A DNA stretch of 64,000 nt, taken from Couchioplanes caeruleus. Its GTDB lineage: Bacteria > Actinomycetota > Actinomycetes > Mycobacteriales > Micromonosporaceae. Positions within the stretch are counted from its first letter, which is position 1. Every line of letters begins with the position of its first letter. The notes under the pieces were generated by a model. It ran no database searches. It saw nothing but the letters and a program-made list of their open reading frames with translations, and was not told the DNA's origin. Shown piece by piece: positions 51,765-60,205 of the stretch. The stretch spans positions 7,024,501-7,088,500 of the forward strand of contig NZ_RJKL01000001.1 in NCBI RefSeq assembly GCF_003751945.1, read 5' to 3'. The position numbers were made by a program, and so were the translations under genes.

Positions 51765-53612
51765 CTACACCGGCTCACTCAGGGACGCGTCCGGCTCGCC
51801 GCCGGCCCCGTCGGTCTCGCCGTCGACGGCGTCTGGCTCGTCGGCATACCCGTCATCTTCCTCGAACTCGATCACGTAATAGGTAGTCGACGACGCCTCG
51901 TCGTGCTTCTCCACCCACTGCGTGGCCTCGAACTCCATCTTTTCGAGCACTCCCGCCGCCCACTGCTGCACCTGGGCCACGTCATCGCCCGGCAGCTCAT
52001 CGATGTGCTCACCGTCGCCGGCGACCAACTGCCAGTTCACGACGTCGCCATCGGGGACGGGCCACAGCATGAACACCACCGAGTCGCCGCCCCCGACCTC
52101 CGCGGCCTTGCGCAGTTGCGCGTCGCGTTCCGCCACTGCACGCTGCTGCGCCTCCACGGCGATCTGCGCCACCCGGTCGGTCAGCTTCTCGTACAGCTGG
52201 GCCTCGGCCGGCGACAGGCCGTAGCCTTTGGCGGTCAGCCGGTCGAACCAGGCGATCGCCTGATGAGGGCGTTTGGTGAACTCGTAGCCCATCCGGCCGA
52301 CGTCGGTGATGTGTTCCTCCTGCCCGGCGATCCACCGGCACACCAGCATCCGCTGCAACCGCTCCAGCCGCGCCGTGGCCAGGTTGTCCAGCGACCCTCC
52401 GGCCATCACCGCCAGAAAGTCCTGCGTGTTGCGGGCCGCCAGGTCATACGGGTACGTCGCCGCCGCCCGCGTCGCCTCCTCCAGCAGCTCCTTGGCCGCC
52501 TTGGCGCTGCCCCACGTCTCCCGGATGAACTTGCGGCGCACCGACGCGGCCACGTTCAACGCGACCATCCGCTGCTCGTCTGCCTCCCGCTTCTCGCTCG
52601 CCCGCTTCCGCTCCTCCGGCGAGCGGTAGGAGCTGCTGTTCGGCCGCTTGTAGCCCATACCCTCCGGGTCCAGGCACACGTACACGACTTCCGGGCTGCC
52701 CACCGTGTCGATGAACGCGGCGAAGCCCTCGGCGGTCTTGACCGCTTCCACGTCCAACGGCTTGCCGCCGGCGTCGGCCAGCCTGGCGACACCCACCGCC
52801 TTCGACTCGTATGGCCACCCCTTCGGCTTGGCCACCTCCCGCACCCCGGCTGTCTCCAGTTCCGCCTTCAGCTCGGCGACGCGCACCTTGTCGTTGCGCT
52901 TCCTGCGCTCCGTGGCCATCTCATGCCGAACACCCCACGACGTGCCCGCCGCGGCGACGATCCGCTGTTGGACCTCGGGATCATCCTCGAACTCCTCTAA
53001 CGCCAGAATGTCGTCGAAGGTCAGGTGGCCCGCATCAGCCTTGGCCTTCACCTCGTCGTCCATCACGTCGAGCCGGATCGCCGCCTTCACGTGCTCCACC
53101 TTGATGCTCGCGCGGCGGGCGATCTCCGACGGCGCGATGTCGAACGCCGCCAGCTGGGCGTAACCCTTACTGCGTTCGCTCACCGTCAGGTCGGTGCGGT
53201 GGTCGTTCTCCCCCAGCATCGCGAAGATCTGCTCGGCCGGACGCTCCGCGAGGTCCGGGCGCACCAGGCACGGCACCGTCGGGGCGATCGCCGGGTTCCA
53301 CTCACCTGCGTCGAGGGCTGCCGACGCCGCCGCGGTGCGGCGGTGGCCGGCCACCACCCGGAACCGATCACCTGATTCCGGGATCACGGTGAGCGCCTGG
53401 AGAACGCCCTCCGCGGCGATGCTCGCCTGCAGCTCGCTCAGGTCGCCGAGGTCGCGGCGCAGGTTACCGCGATGCCCGAGCAGGTCGCGGGGGTCCAGGT
53501 ACAGCAGGTAGCCCTCAGCCTCAGCGGCGGCAGTCTCAGCGATGCCGTCCTCTGAAGTGTCGCTCGGCTCTACAAGCCTGAGATCCGGCCGGTCCACGGT
53601 CTTCGTTGCCAC
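51765..53612 (-). CDS. ParB-domain phage protein
   Basis: About 615 aa from a GTG with GGAGG upstream (VATKTVDRPDLRLVEPSDTS). The ParB N-terminal domain is clear: NLRRDLGDLSELQASIAAEG, then RFRVVAGHRRTAAASAALDA, LGENDHRTDLTVSERSKGYA and a helix-turn-helix (IAPSEIARRASIKVEHVKAA). The long C-terminal half is helical with an acidic end. May bind phage DNA for segregation, gene control or packaging. Confidence 0.8.
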   Translation of the reverse strand: MATKTVDRPDLRLVEPSDTSEDGIAETAAAEAEGYLLYLDPRDLLGHRGNLRRDLGDLSELQASIAAEGVLQALTVIPESGDRFRVVAGHRRTAAASAALDAGEWNPAIAPTVPCLVRPDLAERPAEQIFAMLGENDHRTDLTVSERSKGYAQLAAFDIAPSEIARRASIKVEHVKAAIRLDVMDDEVKAKADAGHLTFDDILALEEFEDDPEVQQRIVAAAGTSWGVRHEMATERRKRNDKVRVAELKAELETAGVREVAKPKGWPYESKAVGVARLADAGGKPLDVEAVKTAEGFAAFIDTVGSPEVVYVCLDPEGMGYKRPNSSSYRSPEERKRASEKREADEQRMVALNVAASVRRKFIRETWGSAKAAKELLEEATRAAATYPYDLAARNTQDFLAVMAGGSLDNLATARLERLQRMLVCRWIAGQEEHITDVGRMGYEFTKRPHQAIAWFDRLTAKGYGLSPAEAQLYEKLTDRVAQIAVEAQQRAVAERDAQLRKAAEVGGGDSVVFMLWPVPDGDVVNWQLVAGDGEHIDELPGDDVAQVQQWAAGVLEKMEFEATQWVEKHDEASSTTYYVIEFEEDDGYADEPDAVDGETDGAGGEPDASLSEPV

Positions 53613-53651
53613 TATGCGGTCCTCCAGTTTTGGCAGCTCAGAGGGTCTAAG

Positions 53652-53669
53652 CTGTATATATTCATTGTA
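53652..53669 (-). promoter_or_regulatory. Phage promoter/operator motif, copy 2
   Basis: Minus strand TACAATGAATATATACAG, identical over 18 bp to 24588-24605, and 40 bp upstream of the ParB-like gene. The divergent AbiTii gene starts 135 bp away. Confidence 0.65.
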
Positions 53670-53804
53670 CCAGACGGTTACCCTGAGTGACATAAGGAGT
53701 TGCCGTACACGCTCGCCTTCGAGGCCACGAAAGGGGCGTACTCGCGGCGCCGGAGATGGGCGGCCGTCCGCTCAGCGTCGGACCCTCCGTCTAGCCTTGA
53801 GCAC

Positions 53805-54740
53805 GTGACTGACACGCTGCTTCACTCGCTGCGCGAGCACGTCGTCGACGAGTCGCAGCCGCTCGCGGGGCTGCTCCGCAAGTGCCTGCTCCTCGGCGCC
53901 GAAACCGGCTCCGATGCGTTGCGAGACTGGGCGCGCAAGGAACTCACCGGGTACGGCGACGAGGACGAGGTTCCCAAGTACCGCGAGGTTCCATGCCCGG
54001 CGATGTCGATGAACTCGATGAGCGGAAGCACCTGGACCGCGAACCAGTCCATCAGTCGGCTCCAGATGCCGCGTGAGACCTGGGAGTACCTGCCGGACAC
54101 CCTTCCCTTCACGGAGCCGATCGAGCAGTTGCAGCAGCTTTCCGAGCAGAAGAGTTTGAACTTCACGTCCGAGGGCCTGGCCGCTGCTCAGGCCGTCTGG
54201 AACAAGAAGCTGGGCCCATTCCAGCAGATCATGAGCTTGTCCTTCGTGGTGAGCGGTTCGGTGATAGCTGGGATCCTCGGTCAGGTCCGCACACACCTCG
54301 TGGACATCGTCGCGGACCTCACCTCAGAAAATCCTCTGTCCGAGCTACCCGAGAAGGGCAAGGTCGACGCCGCAGTGAGCAACCATGTCGGGGACATCTA
54401 CAACACCACGATCCGGACCGCCGCTGGGCCCGTTGCCATCGGCGCCAAGGCACAGGCCACGACGCAGGGCCTCACCGTCGAAGGGACCCTTGGCCTGCTC
54501 GACAAGGTCCAAGAGGCGGCAGCCGACATCGCGGACGCCCAACGCACCGAGCTTCTCGACGCGTTGGCTGATCTTCGCGCGACAGTCGAGAGTGAAGCGC
54601 CGGACACCGGCGACGTGGTGAAGAAGGTCGGCAAAATGCGCGCCCTGGCCGACAAGGTGGGGCTTCCTTCCGTGGCGGCTGCTGCCGGTGGCGCTGCTCA
54701 GGCCATCACCGAGCTGGCCGTGAGTGGCGCGTTCGGCTAG
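53805..54740 (+). CDS. AbiTii-domain protein (candidate abortive infection)
   Basis: 311 aa from a GTG. The first ~65 residues match AbiTii: SLREHVVDESQPLAGLLRKC, then LGAETGSDALRDWARKELTG and DEVPKYREVPCP. The rest is helical with a hydrophobic segment (IMSLSFVVSGSVIAGILGQV) and an amphipathic end. It is on the plus strand inside the minus-strand packaging operon, a moron position typical of prophage genes that protect the lysogen from other phages. Mechanism unknown. Confidence 0.75.
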   Translation: MTDTLLHSLREHVVDESQPLAGLLRKCLLLGAETGSDALRDWARKELTGYGDEDEVPKYREVPCPAMSMNSMSGSTWTANQSISRLQMPRETWEYLPDTLPFTEPIEQLQQLSEQKSLNFTSEGLAAAQAVWNKKLGPFQQIMSLSFVVSGSVIAGILGQVRTHLVDIVADLTSENPLSELPEKGKVDAAVSNHVGDIYNTTIRTAAGPVAIGAKAQATTQGLTVEGTLGLLDKVQEAAADIADAQRTELLDALADLRATVESEAPDTGDVVKKVGKMRALADKVGLPSVAAAAGGAAQAITELAVSGAFG

Positions 54741-54755
54741 ACCTGGCTGGGCCGC

Positions 54756-56168
54756 CTACCGGCGGGAACCATGCACCGGCAATGACCGGCCCGCAGTCCC
54801 GGCGAGAGGCGAGGCGACCACGGCACGCCGAGCCTCCCGGACTCGTAGGTATGCGACGCCGTGCACGAGCGCGTCGAGGCGGTCCGGGGAGTGCCCGGAC
54901 TCCGGGGTCCACGTGGTGAGCTGGTCCTCCAGCTTCGCCATCGTGCCGACGTGATGGACGCGCGGCGGATCGACCTCGTACCGGGCGGCGACCGGCTCGG
55001 CGCGGACCCGCTTCGAGACGCGCGCCTGGACCACGTCGAGAGGTGCGTCACCGCCCGGGAGGAGCCCTTCGGCCTGCATCGCGGTCCAGGCGTCGACAAG
55101 GATGTCGCGCATCCACGCCGAGGAGCCTTCGTAGACGACGAGGTCGGCGTCGACGTCGACGTAGCACTGCCAGATCCGCCTGGCGGCGGCGACGCCGGCG
55201 ATGCGCATGCTGCGGTCGGCGAGGACGTAGTGGTCGCCGTCGACGCCGCGGCCGACCGCGACGATGCCGGTCTCGTCAGAGGTTTCCGACACGGTGTCGG
55301 CCGGGTCGACCGACACGACGGTGCGGGTCAGCTCGGGCACGTCGTCGGCGTCGACGCGGCCGGCTTCGATCCACGCTGTCTTCCACAGGGCGCCCTCGAC
55401 GTCGCTGAGCAGTTCCGCGTCGAGTTCTTGGCGGCCGAGGCGGGTGCCCTGGTACTGCTCCAGCAGTTCCTCGAGGGCGTCGTCGGACAGGTTTGCCGCG
55501 TTGTCCAGGGTGCGGCCGCGCGTCACGACGATACGGCGCCGGCGGCGGCTGGTCTTCTGCTTGGCGTAGCGGGTCAGCAGCTTCTTGACGTGCGGCAGCG
55601 GCTTCGGCGTCGTCGAGATGACCATGTGCGGGGCGGCGGCCTCGCGCATGCAGAACCACGCCATGTCGTACACGCCTTGCGCAGTTTGCAGCGGCCAGGC
55701 CGCGTACTCGTCGCACCACACGCCGTCGAACGCGTACCCGCGCAGCGTGTCGGGGTCCTGCGCGCCAAACCCTCTGATGATCGTGCCGTTGGTCAGGCGC
55801 AGGAGGATCGACCCGGAGCCGCGGTTGAACTGCGCCACCTCCTTCGGCGGGATCACCGCGACCAGGCCGGCCCGGGGGGCCTCGAAGCAGATGTTCAGCA
55901 CCTCACGTTCGGTCTTCGCGATCACCGCGAAGTGGCCGCGCGGCTTGCTCGCCCAGGAGCGCATCGTCTCCGCGCCGGTGCGAGTCTTACCGAAGCCACG
56001 GCCGGCGAGCAGCAGCCACACCCGGTACGCGGCGTCCGGCTCCAACTGCTCCGGGCGGGCGTGCCGGGGCCAGTCGAACCGGACCGCCTGCTGCGCGTCG
56101 GTGACGGCGCGCAGGTAGGCGGCGAGCTCGGCGTCGCTCATCATCGCCGGATCCGGGTACGCCGACAC
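54756..56168 (-). CDS. Terminase large subunit
   Basis: 470 aa. ATPase: VWLLLAGRGFGKTRTGAETM (Walker A), DGVWCDEYAAWPL (Walker B), VISTTPKP (coupling motif). Nuclease: VVSVDPADTVSETSDETGIV (metal-binding Asp), then DLVVYEGSS and HSPDRLDALVHGVAYL (final Asp). Cuts and pumps phage DNA into the head. Appears complete. Confidence 0.92.
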   Translation of the reverse strand: MSAYPDPAMMSDAELAAYLRAVTDAQQAVRFDWPRHARPEQLEPDAAYRVWLLLAGRGFGKTRTGAETMRSWASKPRGHFAVIAKTEREVLNICFEAPRAGLVAVIPPKEVAQFNRGSGSILLRLTNGTIIRGFGAQDPDTLRGYAFDGVWCDEYAAWPLQTAQGVYDMAWFCMREAAAPHMVISTTPKPLPHVKKLLTRYAKQKTSRRRRRIVVTRGRTLDNAANLSDDALEELLEQYQGTRLGRQELDAELLSDVEGALWKTAWIEAGRVDADDVPELTRTVVSVDPADTVSETSDETGIVAVGRGVDGDHYVLADRSMRIAGVAAARRIWQCYVDVDADLVVYEGSSAWMRDILVDAWTAMQAEGLLPGGDAPLDVVQARVSKRVRAEPVAARYEVDPPRVHHVGTMAKLEDQLTTWTPESGHSPDRLDALVHGVAYLRVREARRAVVASPLAGTAGRSLPVHGSRR

Positions 56169-56188
56169 GGTGCGCGACTACCCCACGA

Positions 56189-56593
56189 TCAGCGGCGGTC
56201 GCCAGCGCGTAGGCGGGACAGCCAGCGGCGCTCCACCCGTGTGGCGTGCAGCAGCGCGATGAGCAACACCAGCATCGGAGTGTGCGTGAAGAAGGCCGTC
56301 CATGCACCGAACCAGGTGACGACAAGCCACAGCGTGACGGCGATCCCGAGCGTCCAGGCCGCGGCGAGGATCCGCAGGGCCCAGAGCCGGCGGCGAACGG
56401 CGCCGATTTCCACGCGTCGCTGCCCGCGGCCGTATCGGCTCGCGTACAGAGCGCCCGCCGGCGGTCCCGCCTGCAGGCCGAGGATCGCCGTCGTGAGGGC
56501 GTCGCCGGCCGAGCGGCCAGGGCGTGGCGCCGGGACCGGGTGGCGGCCGTTGTGGACGAGCCGGGCCGCTGAACGCGGCTGGTTGCCGGTCAC
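56189..56593 (-). CDS. Small phage membrane protein
   Basis: 134 aa from a GTG overlapping the previous stop. A basic N-terminal half is followed by two helices (LRILAAAWTLGIAVTLWLVV and FFTHTPMLVLLIALLHATRV). Located between small and large terminase genes. Function unknown. Confidence 0.55.
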   Translation of the reverse strand: MTGNQPRSAARLVHNGRHPVPAPRPGRSAGDALTTAILGLQAGPPAGALYASRYGRGQRRVEIGAVRRRLWALRILAAAWTLGIAVTLWLVVTWFGAWTAFFTHTPMLVLLIALLHATRVERRWLSRLRAGDRR

Positions 56594-56733
56594 AGCATCA
56601 CCGTCAGCACGCCGAGGCCGATCGCCGACGCGGCCAGCAGCGCCGTGCCCACGCGCAGGCACAGCACCGCCCAGCGGGGGCTGGGCGCGGACGGTCGGAC
56701 GGTCGCGGGTTCGGTGAGGGGCGGGTGTGTCAA
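56590..56733 (-). CDS. 47-aa membrane peptide, TTG start
   Basis: A TTG overlapping the small terminase stop, with GAAGGAGA upstream, starts LTHPPLTEPATVRPSAPSPR, followed by one helix (VLCLRVGTALLAASAIGLGV). It ends in a GTGA overlap with the next gene. The double overlap supports translation. Confidence 0.5.
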   Translation of the reverse strand: MTHPPLTEPATVRPSAPSPRWAVLCLRVGTALLAASAIGLGVLTVML

Positions 56734-57335
56734 TGCTGTTCTCCTTCATCCTCGACGCTCGGCTTCTCGCCGGCGCCTTCGTCGCTTGAGTTGCTCGGCA
56801 GGTCGCCGCCGGCGCGGGCGCTGGCCTCGGCGACTAGGGCGCGGAAGAACGCCGACCGGTCTGCCTCGCCCATCGCGCCGATCTCGACCTCGATCGGTGC
56901 GCCGCCCGGCCCGGACACCGCGGTTGCCGAGTCCGGCAGCCCGAGGGCCAGGCGTTCCAGGCGGGTGGTGACCTCTAGCCAGCGGGCGATGTCGCCGGGC
57001 GTGAGCTTCGAGGCGTCCAGTGACTGGAGGCGGGCGACGACCTTCGACTGCAGCGCGGAGGCGAGCCGGGCGTGCCGCTCGGCCATCTCCCGGCGCCGCT
57101 CGGCGAGCGCTTCGCCGTACATGCGGTCCTGCTCGCGGTCGAACGCCTGCGCCCGCTGCACCCACCGCCACGCGGCGGCGATCTTGTGGAGGTAATCCCG
57201 GGATTTGTTGACCTCCGTGGCGACCTTCGCCACGGTGCGGGTGCGGCCCAGGTCCCGGTACACGGCGAAGTACGCGTACGCGGCCTCGGGTTCTCGTTTA
57301 TGCCGGTCCCATGGCAGGACGGCCGCTTCGCTCAC
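56730..57335 (-). CDS. Terminase small subunit-like DNA-binding protein
   Basis: 201 aa from a GTG with GCAGGAGG upstream (VSEAAVLPWDRHKREPEAAY). A helix-turn-helix (AVYRDLGRTRTVAKVATEVN, then YLHKIAAAWRWVQRAQAFD) is followed by a coiled region and acidic tail. Position just before the large terminase fits the small subunit that recognises the packaging site. Confidence 0.7.
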   Translation of the reverse strand: MSEAAVLPWDRHKREPEAAYAYFAVYRDLGRTRTVAKVATEVNKSRDYLHKIAAAWRWVQRAQAFDREQDRMYGEALAERRREMAERHARLASALQSKVVARLQSLDASKLTPGDIARWLEVTTRLERLALGLPDSATAVSGPGGAPIEVEIGAMGEADRSAFFRALVAEASARAGGDLPSNSSDEGAGEKPSVEDEGEQH

Positions 57336-57423
57336 GCTCGCCTCCTGCCGTCCTGGTCGCGGGTGGTGGGGGAGGGGCGGCCCGGCCGGGTCCACGGGGG
57401 AAGACGCCGGCCGGGCCGCCTGC

Positions 57424-57699
57424 TTATGCGGCGGGGCGTGCGTCGCGCATCGGTGGGCGGGCGATCGCGGCGGTGCCGCGCCACAGGACGTCGTCGAGGG
57501 CGGTGAGCACCAGCGACGTCTCGCGCCCGTTGGGCAGCTCCCGCATCGCGACCGCGGCGAGGTGCTTGACCTCGGCCCGCCAGCGGGCGTGCCGCGCCGC
57601 GGTTTCCTCGTCGGCGGGCGGGTGGTGGTCGAAGCGGCGGTCCAGCTCGGTGCGCTGCGCCTCGGTGAGCTCCGCGTACACGTCGTCCGTGGTGTCCAT
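57424..57699 (-). CDS. Acb2-like cyclic-nucleotide sponge (anti-CBASS)
   Basis: 91 aa, ATG with AAAGGAGAG upstream. The pattern RFDHHPPADEETAARHARWR, then VKHLAAVAMRELPNGRETSL and TALDDVLWRGTAAIAR follows the Acb2/DUF7681 hairpin family: an HPP start, P-x-x-RE at the helix break, an LT-x-LD/E helix and terminal AAIAR. Acb2 hexamers bind the signalling nucleotides of CBASS (and Thoeris) defence and stop effector activation. Assigned by pattern memory. Preceded by motif TGCGGCCGTAT. Confidence 0.7.
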   Translation of the reverse strand: MDTTDDVYAELTEAQRTELDRRFDHHPPADEETAARHARWRAEVKHLAAVAMRELPNGRETSLVLTALDDVLWRGTAAIARPPMRDARPAA

Positions 57700-57730
57700 C
57701 CCAACTCTCCTTTCACCGGCCGCCGATGTC

Positions 57731-57745
57731 ACTGCGGCCGTATCG
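57731..57745 (-). promoter_or_regulatory. Phage motif ATACGGCCRCA, copy 2
   Basis: Plus-strand ACTGCGGCCGTATCG, 32 bp upstream of the Acb2-like gene. Shares the 11-bp core with 51682-51698 and 60163-60180. Confidence 0.5.
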
Positions 57746-57769
57746 TTCGCGGGCGTGAGTCGGCACGGT

Positions 57770-58690
57770 TCAAGCGCCGGCCAGGTATTCCGCGGCGAAC
57801 AGCTCCAACGCACGCCAGCGCTGCTCGGCAGGAACGTCACCGCGGCGTACCGCGGTGTCCACGGCGCGGGCGAACACCGCGGCCGCATCCGCCGGCATCG
57901 ACCGGGTCTCCAGCACGGTCTCGATCGGCACAAGCTGCCTGGCGTTAACCAGCGGCTCGCCGCTGTCCGGGTCGTACCAGACGCCGTCGCGCAACTCGCC
58001 GAGGTGACGCTCGAACACGGCGAGGATGATGCCGAGCGCGGTGGCAACGTTGCCGACGTTGTGCGCGCCGTGGGCCGTTGCGAGCGCATCTAGGGTGAGT
58101 TCGTAGTCGCGGTAGGCGGCGAGCCAGCGGGCGTCGGCCTGCGTCAACCCGCGTGCCTCGTCGAGAGCGGCGCGGGCGGCGTCGAGTTCCTGGGGCAGGA
58201 ACACCATCTGCACGGAGGCGAAGTCGAGGTTGGCCTCAGACAGGCCCTCCATGTCGAGGTCGGCGAGCAATCCGAGTTGCTTGTCGTCCAGGCCGGAGTA
58301 GCCGCGCCAGTCGACATCGTCCAGTTCGTCGTACAGGTGCTTGAGCGTCGCCGGGTCGTCCTCTCCCTCGATGGCGTTGTGCGACAGCTGCAACGCGACC
58401 TGCCGGGCCCGTGACAGCGGCTGGTCGACCACCATCACGTCGACCGCCTCGACGCCGGCCTCGATCGCCGCCATGACCCTGTGGTTGCCGGACAGCACCA
58501 CGCGGCGGCCGCCGGCGGTGTCGTCCCAGACCAGCGGCACGCTGGTCAGTCCGCCGTCGCGGCGTACGTTCGCCACCAGCCGGTCGAAGGTCTCTTTGCG
58601 CATGAACCGGGCGTTGACCTCCAGCAGCGTCAGCGACCGGGGGTCCACCGTCTCGATACGCCGGGTCAGCGGCTGCTCTTCGTCGGTCAT
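57770..58690 (-). CDS. ParB-like nuclease-domain phage protein
   Basis: 306 aa (MTDEEQPLTRRIETVDPRSL), with the ParB/Srx core NARFMRKETFDRLVANVRRD and RRVVLSGNHRVMAAIEAGVE. A helical C-terminal half follows. Overlaps the upstream methyltransferase-like gene by ATGA. ParB-like proteins next to methyltransferases are common in phage anti-restriction or DNA-modification modules. Confidence 0.8.
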   Translation of the reverse strand: MTDEEQPLTRRIETVDPRSLTLLEVNARFMRKETFDRLVANVRRDGGLTSVPLVWDDTAGGRRVVLSGNHRVMAAIEAGVEAVDVMVVDQPLSRARQVALQLSHNAIEGEDDPATLKHLYDELDDVDWRGYSGLDDKQLGLLADLDMEGLSEANLDFASVQMVFLPQELDAARAALDEARGLTQADARWLAAYRDYELTLDALATAHGAHNVGNVATALGIILAVFERHLGELRDGVWYDPDSGEPLVNARQLVPIETVLETRSMPADAAAVFARAVDTAVRRGDVPAEQRWRALELFAAEYLAGA

Positions 58691-60033
58691 GACTTCTGGT
58701 CCTTCCCGTGCTTGCGCTTCCACTCGGTCAGGGCCTCGTCGCAGGACCAGCCGCCGATCGGGCCGCCGTACTGAAGCTGGTAGCGGTGCACCCCGTCCGC
58801 GGCGGGCTCCGAGCGTTTTTGCAGCTTCACGCCGGGGATGCCGCGGCCGTACTTCGCACTGTTCGGGTGGTTGGTGAACGCGGTCGTGGACCAGGCGGTG
58901 ATGCGCTTGGACAGCGACCGCTGGAGCAGCAGCTGGGACTCGCGGGTCATCGCCGCCATCACGATCAGCTTCGACAGGCGCCGGTACCGCGACCACGACA
59001 CCGGAAAGTCCGACATCAGGTACGCGCATGCCGGGTCGAACTTCGGCGGCAGGAACGCGAACGCCCCGACCAGCCGGCCATCGACCGCGACACCGCAGGC
59101 CAGCAGCGGGGAGCCGGGCAGGATCGTCTTGGACATGAACTGCGAGCGGACCTGCGCGAACTGGCCCCCGGTCAGCGGGTGCACGCTCATCCGGTCGCCG
59201 AGCTCGTCGGTGGGGCTGATCTTCGGCATCGGGATGGGCGCGGTCTGCTGCACCGGGCGCACGACCCGCCGCGGCCCGGAGGAGGCGTACACGTAGATCG
59301 GCAGACCGCGGTTGGAGGTCTGCACCACCCCGCGCAACTGCGCGCGCAGCTCGGGGCGTTCAATGTGCAGGCCGAGGATCCAGTGCGGCCGGTCCAGCAC
59401 CGCCCCGATGATCTCTTCCTTGCCGTCCTCATCGAGGGTGTCGTAGCTCGGGGCCGGCCAGTCGAAGAACTCGTCGATCGCGGCGAACTGCGACTCGTAG
59501 TCCCCGGCGTAGAACGGTGGGAACATCGCCACCGGAGCATCCGCCGGGACGACGTCGCGCAGGTAGGCGCGCACGTCGCCGCAGTAGTACGACGCCAGGC
59601 GCACCGTCAGCGCGTTCAGCTTCGCCGTCGTCTTGGCGTGCATCGTCGGAAACTGTCCGATCGTCGCGGCGACCATCCGCTCGTAGTACAGCCCGGTACG
59701 GCCGACGAACTGCAAGAAGCGGGTGCCCAGCATCAGCGACGCGAGGGTGTCCGTCGACGTCGTCAGGTACGGCTCCAGCCAGGCCAGCTCCTCGCGATGC
59801 TCGTCCTTGAGCGCGTACGGCAGCGGCTGCCCGGCCAGCCACCAGCCAATCGCCGACGAGTACGCCTGCACGTCGTTGCCGTGGATCGGGCGCTGCTCAC
59901 CCGGGCGAGCGTGCAGCACCCGCTCGATCGTGTAGTTGCCCGAGCAGCCCACAAACAGGTCCATGGCAGGCCAGGCGGCCGCGTGCTCGTAGATGATCGC
60001 CCGCAAGTCTGCGGGTATGGAGCCGTGGAACAT
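58687..60033 (-). CDS. Putative antirestriction adenine methyltransferase-like protein
   Basis: 448 aa from ATG 60033 (MFHGSIPADLRAIIYEHAAA). The N-terminus has a SAM-pocket-like strand DLFVGCSGNYTIERVL, and the middle a motif-IV-like AMFPPFYAGDYESQF. The C-terminal part (GVAVDGRLVGAFAFLPPK, then LMSDFPVSWSRYRRLSKLI) resembles an acyltransferase/antirestriction domain. Actinophage homologues are annotated as putative antirestriction adenine methyltransferases. The activity is not established. Confidence 0.65.
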   Translation of the reverse strand: MFHGSIPADLRAIIYEHAAAWPAMDLFVGCSGNYTIERVLHARPGEQRPIHGNDVQAYSSAIGWWLAGQPLPYALKDEHREELAWLEPYLTTSTDTLASLMLGTRFLQFVGRTGLYYERMVAATIGQFPTMHAKTTAKLNALTVRLASYYCGDVRAYLRDVVPADAPVAMFPPFYAGDYESQFAAIDEFFDWPAPSYDTLDEDGKEEIIGAVLDRPHWILGLHIERPELRAQLRGVVQTSNRGLPIYVYASSGPRRVVRPVQQTAPIPMPKISPTDELGDRMSVHPLTGGQFAQVRSQFMSKTILPGSPLLACGVAVDGRLVGAFAFLPPKFDPACAYLMSDFPVSWSRYRRLSKLIVMAAMTRESQLLLQRSLSKRITAWSTTAFTNHPNSAKYGRGIPGVKLQKRSEPAADGVHRYQLQYGGPIGGWSCDEALTEWKRKHGKDQKS

Positions 60034-60070
60034 CGCGCCTACCCCGTCCCCTCGGCGTCGGCCAATTTCG

Positions 60071-60142
60071 AGCGCCGGCCTGGAGTTGAACCAGATCCTC
60101 CACTGTGGAACAGCGGCGTGCCACCCACAACACTTCCGACGC
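60071..60142 (-). tRNA. tRNA-Gly(UCC)-like gene, phage-borne or boundary
   Basis: A complete 72-nt cloverleaf can be drawn on the minus strand: acceptor GCGTCGG/CCGGCGC (one T-G pair), D-stem GTGT/GCAC with GG in the loop, anticodon stem CCGCT/AGTGG with loop GTTCCAC (anticodon TCC), a 4-nt variable loop, and T-stem TCTGG/CCAGG with loop TTCAACT. The 3' CCA is not encoded. The phage motif TGCGGCCGTAT lies 23 bp upstream of it. Its 3' end faces the prophage, so it could also be the attachment tRNA. Confidence 0.75.
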
Positions 60143-60162
60143 AATGCATGCCACCATACAGT

Positions 60163-60180
60163 ATTGCGGCCGTATATTAA
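60163..60180 (-). promoter_or_regulatory. Phage motif ATACGGCCRCA, copy 3
   Basis: Plus-strand ATTGCGGCCGTATATTAA. Upstream of the tRNA-like gene and the methyltransferase-like gene. On the minus strand it reads TTAATATACGGCCGCAAT, with a TATA-rich left half like the copy at 51682. Confidence 0.5.
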
Positions 60181-60205
60181 GTCTGCGGCGGCATCCGTGG
60201 GGTAG

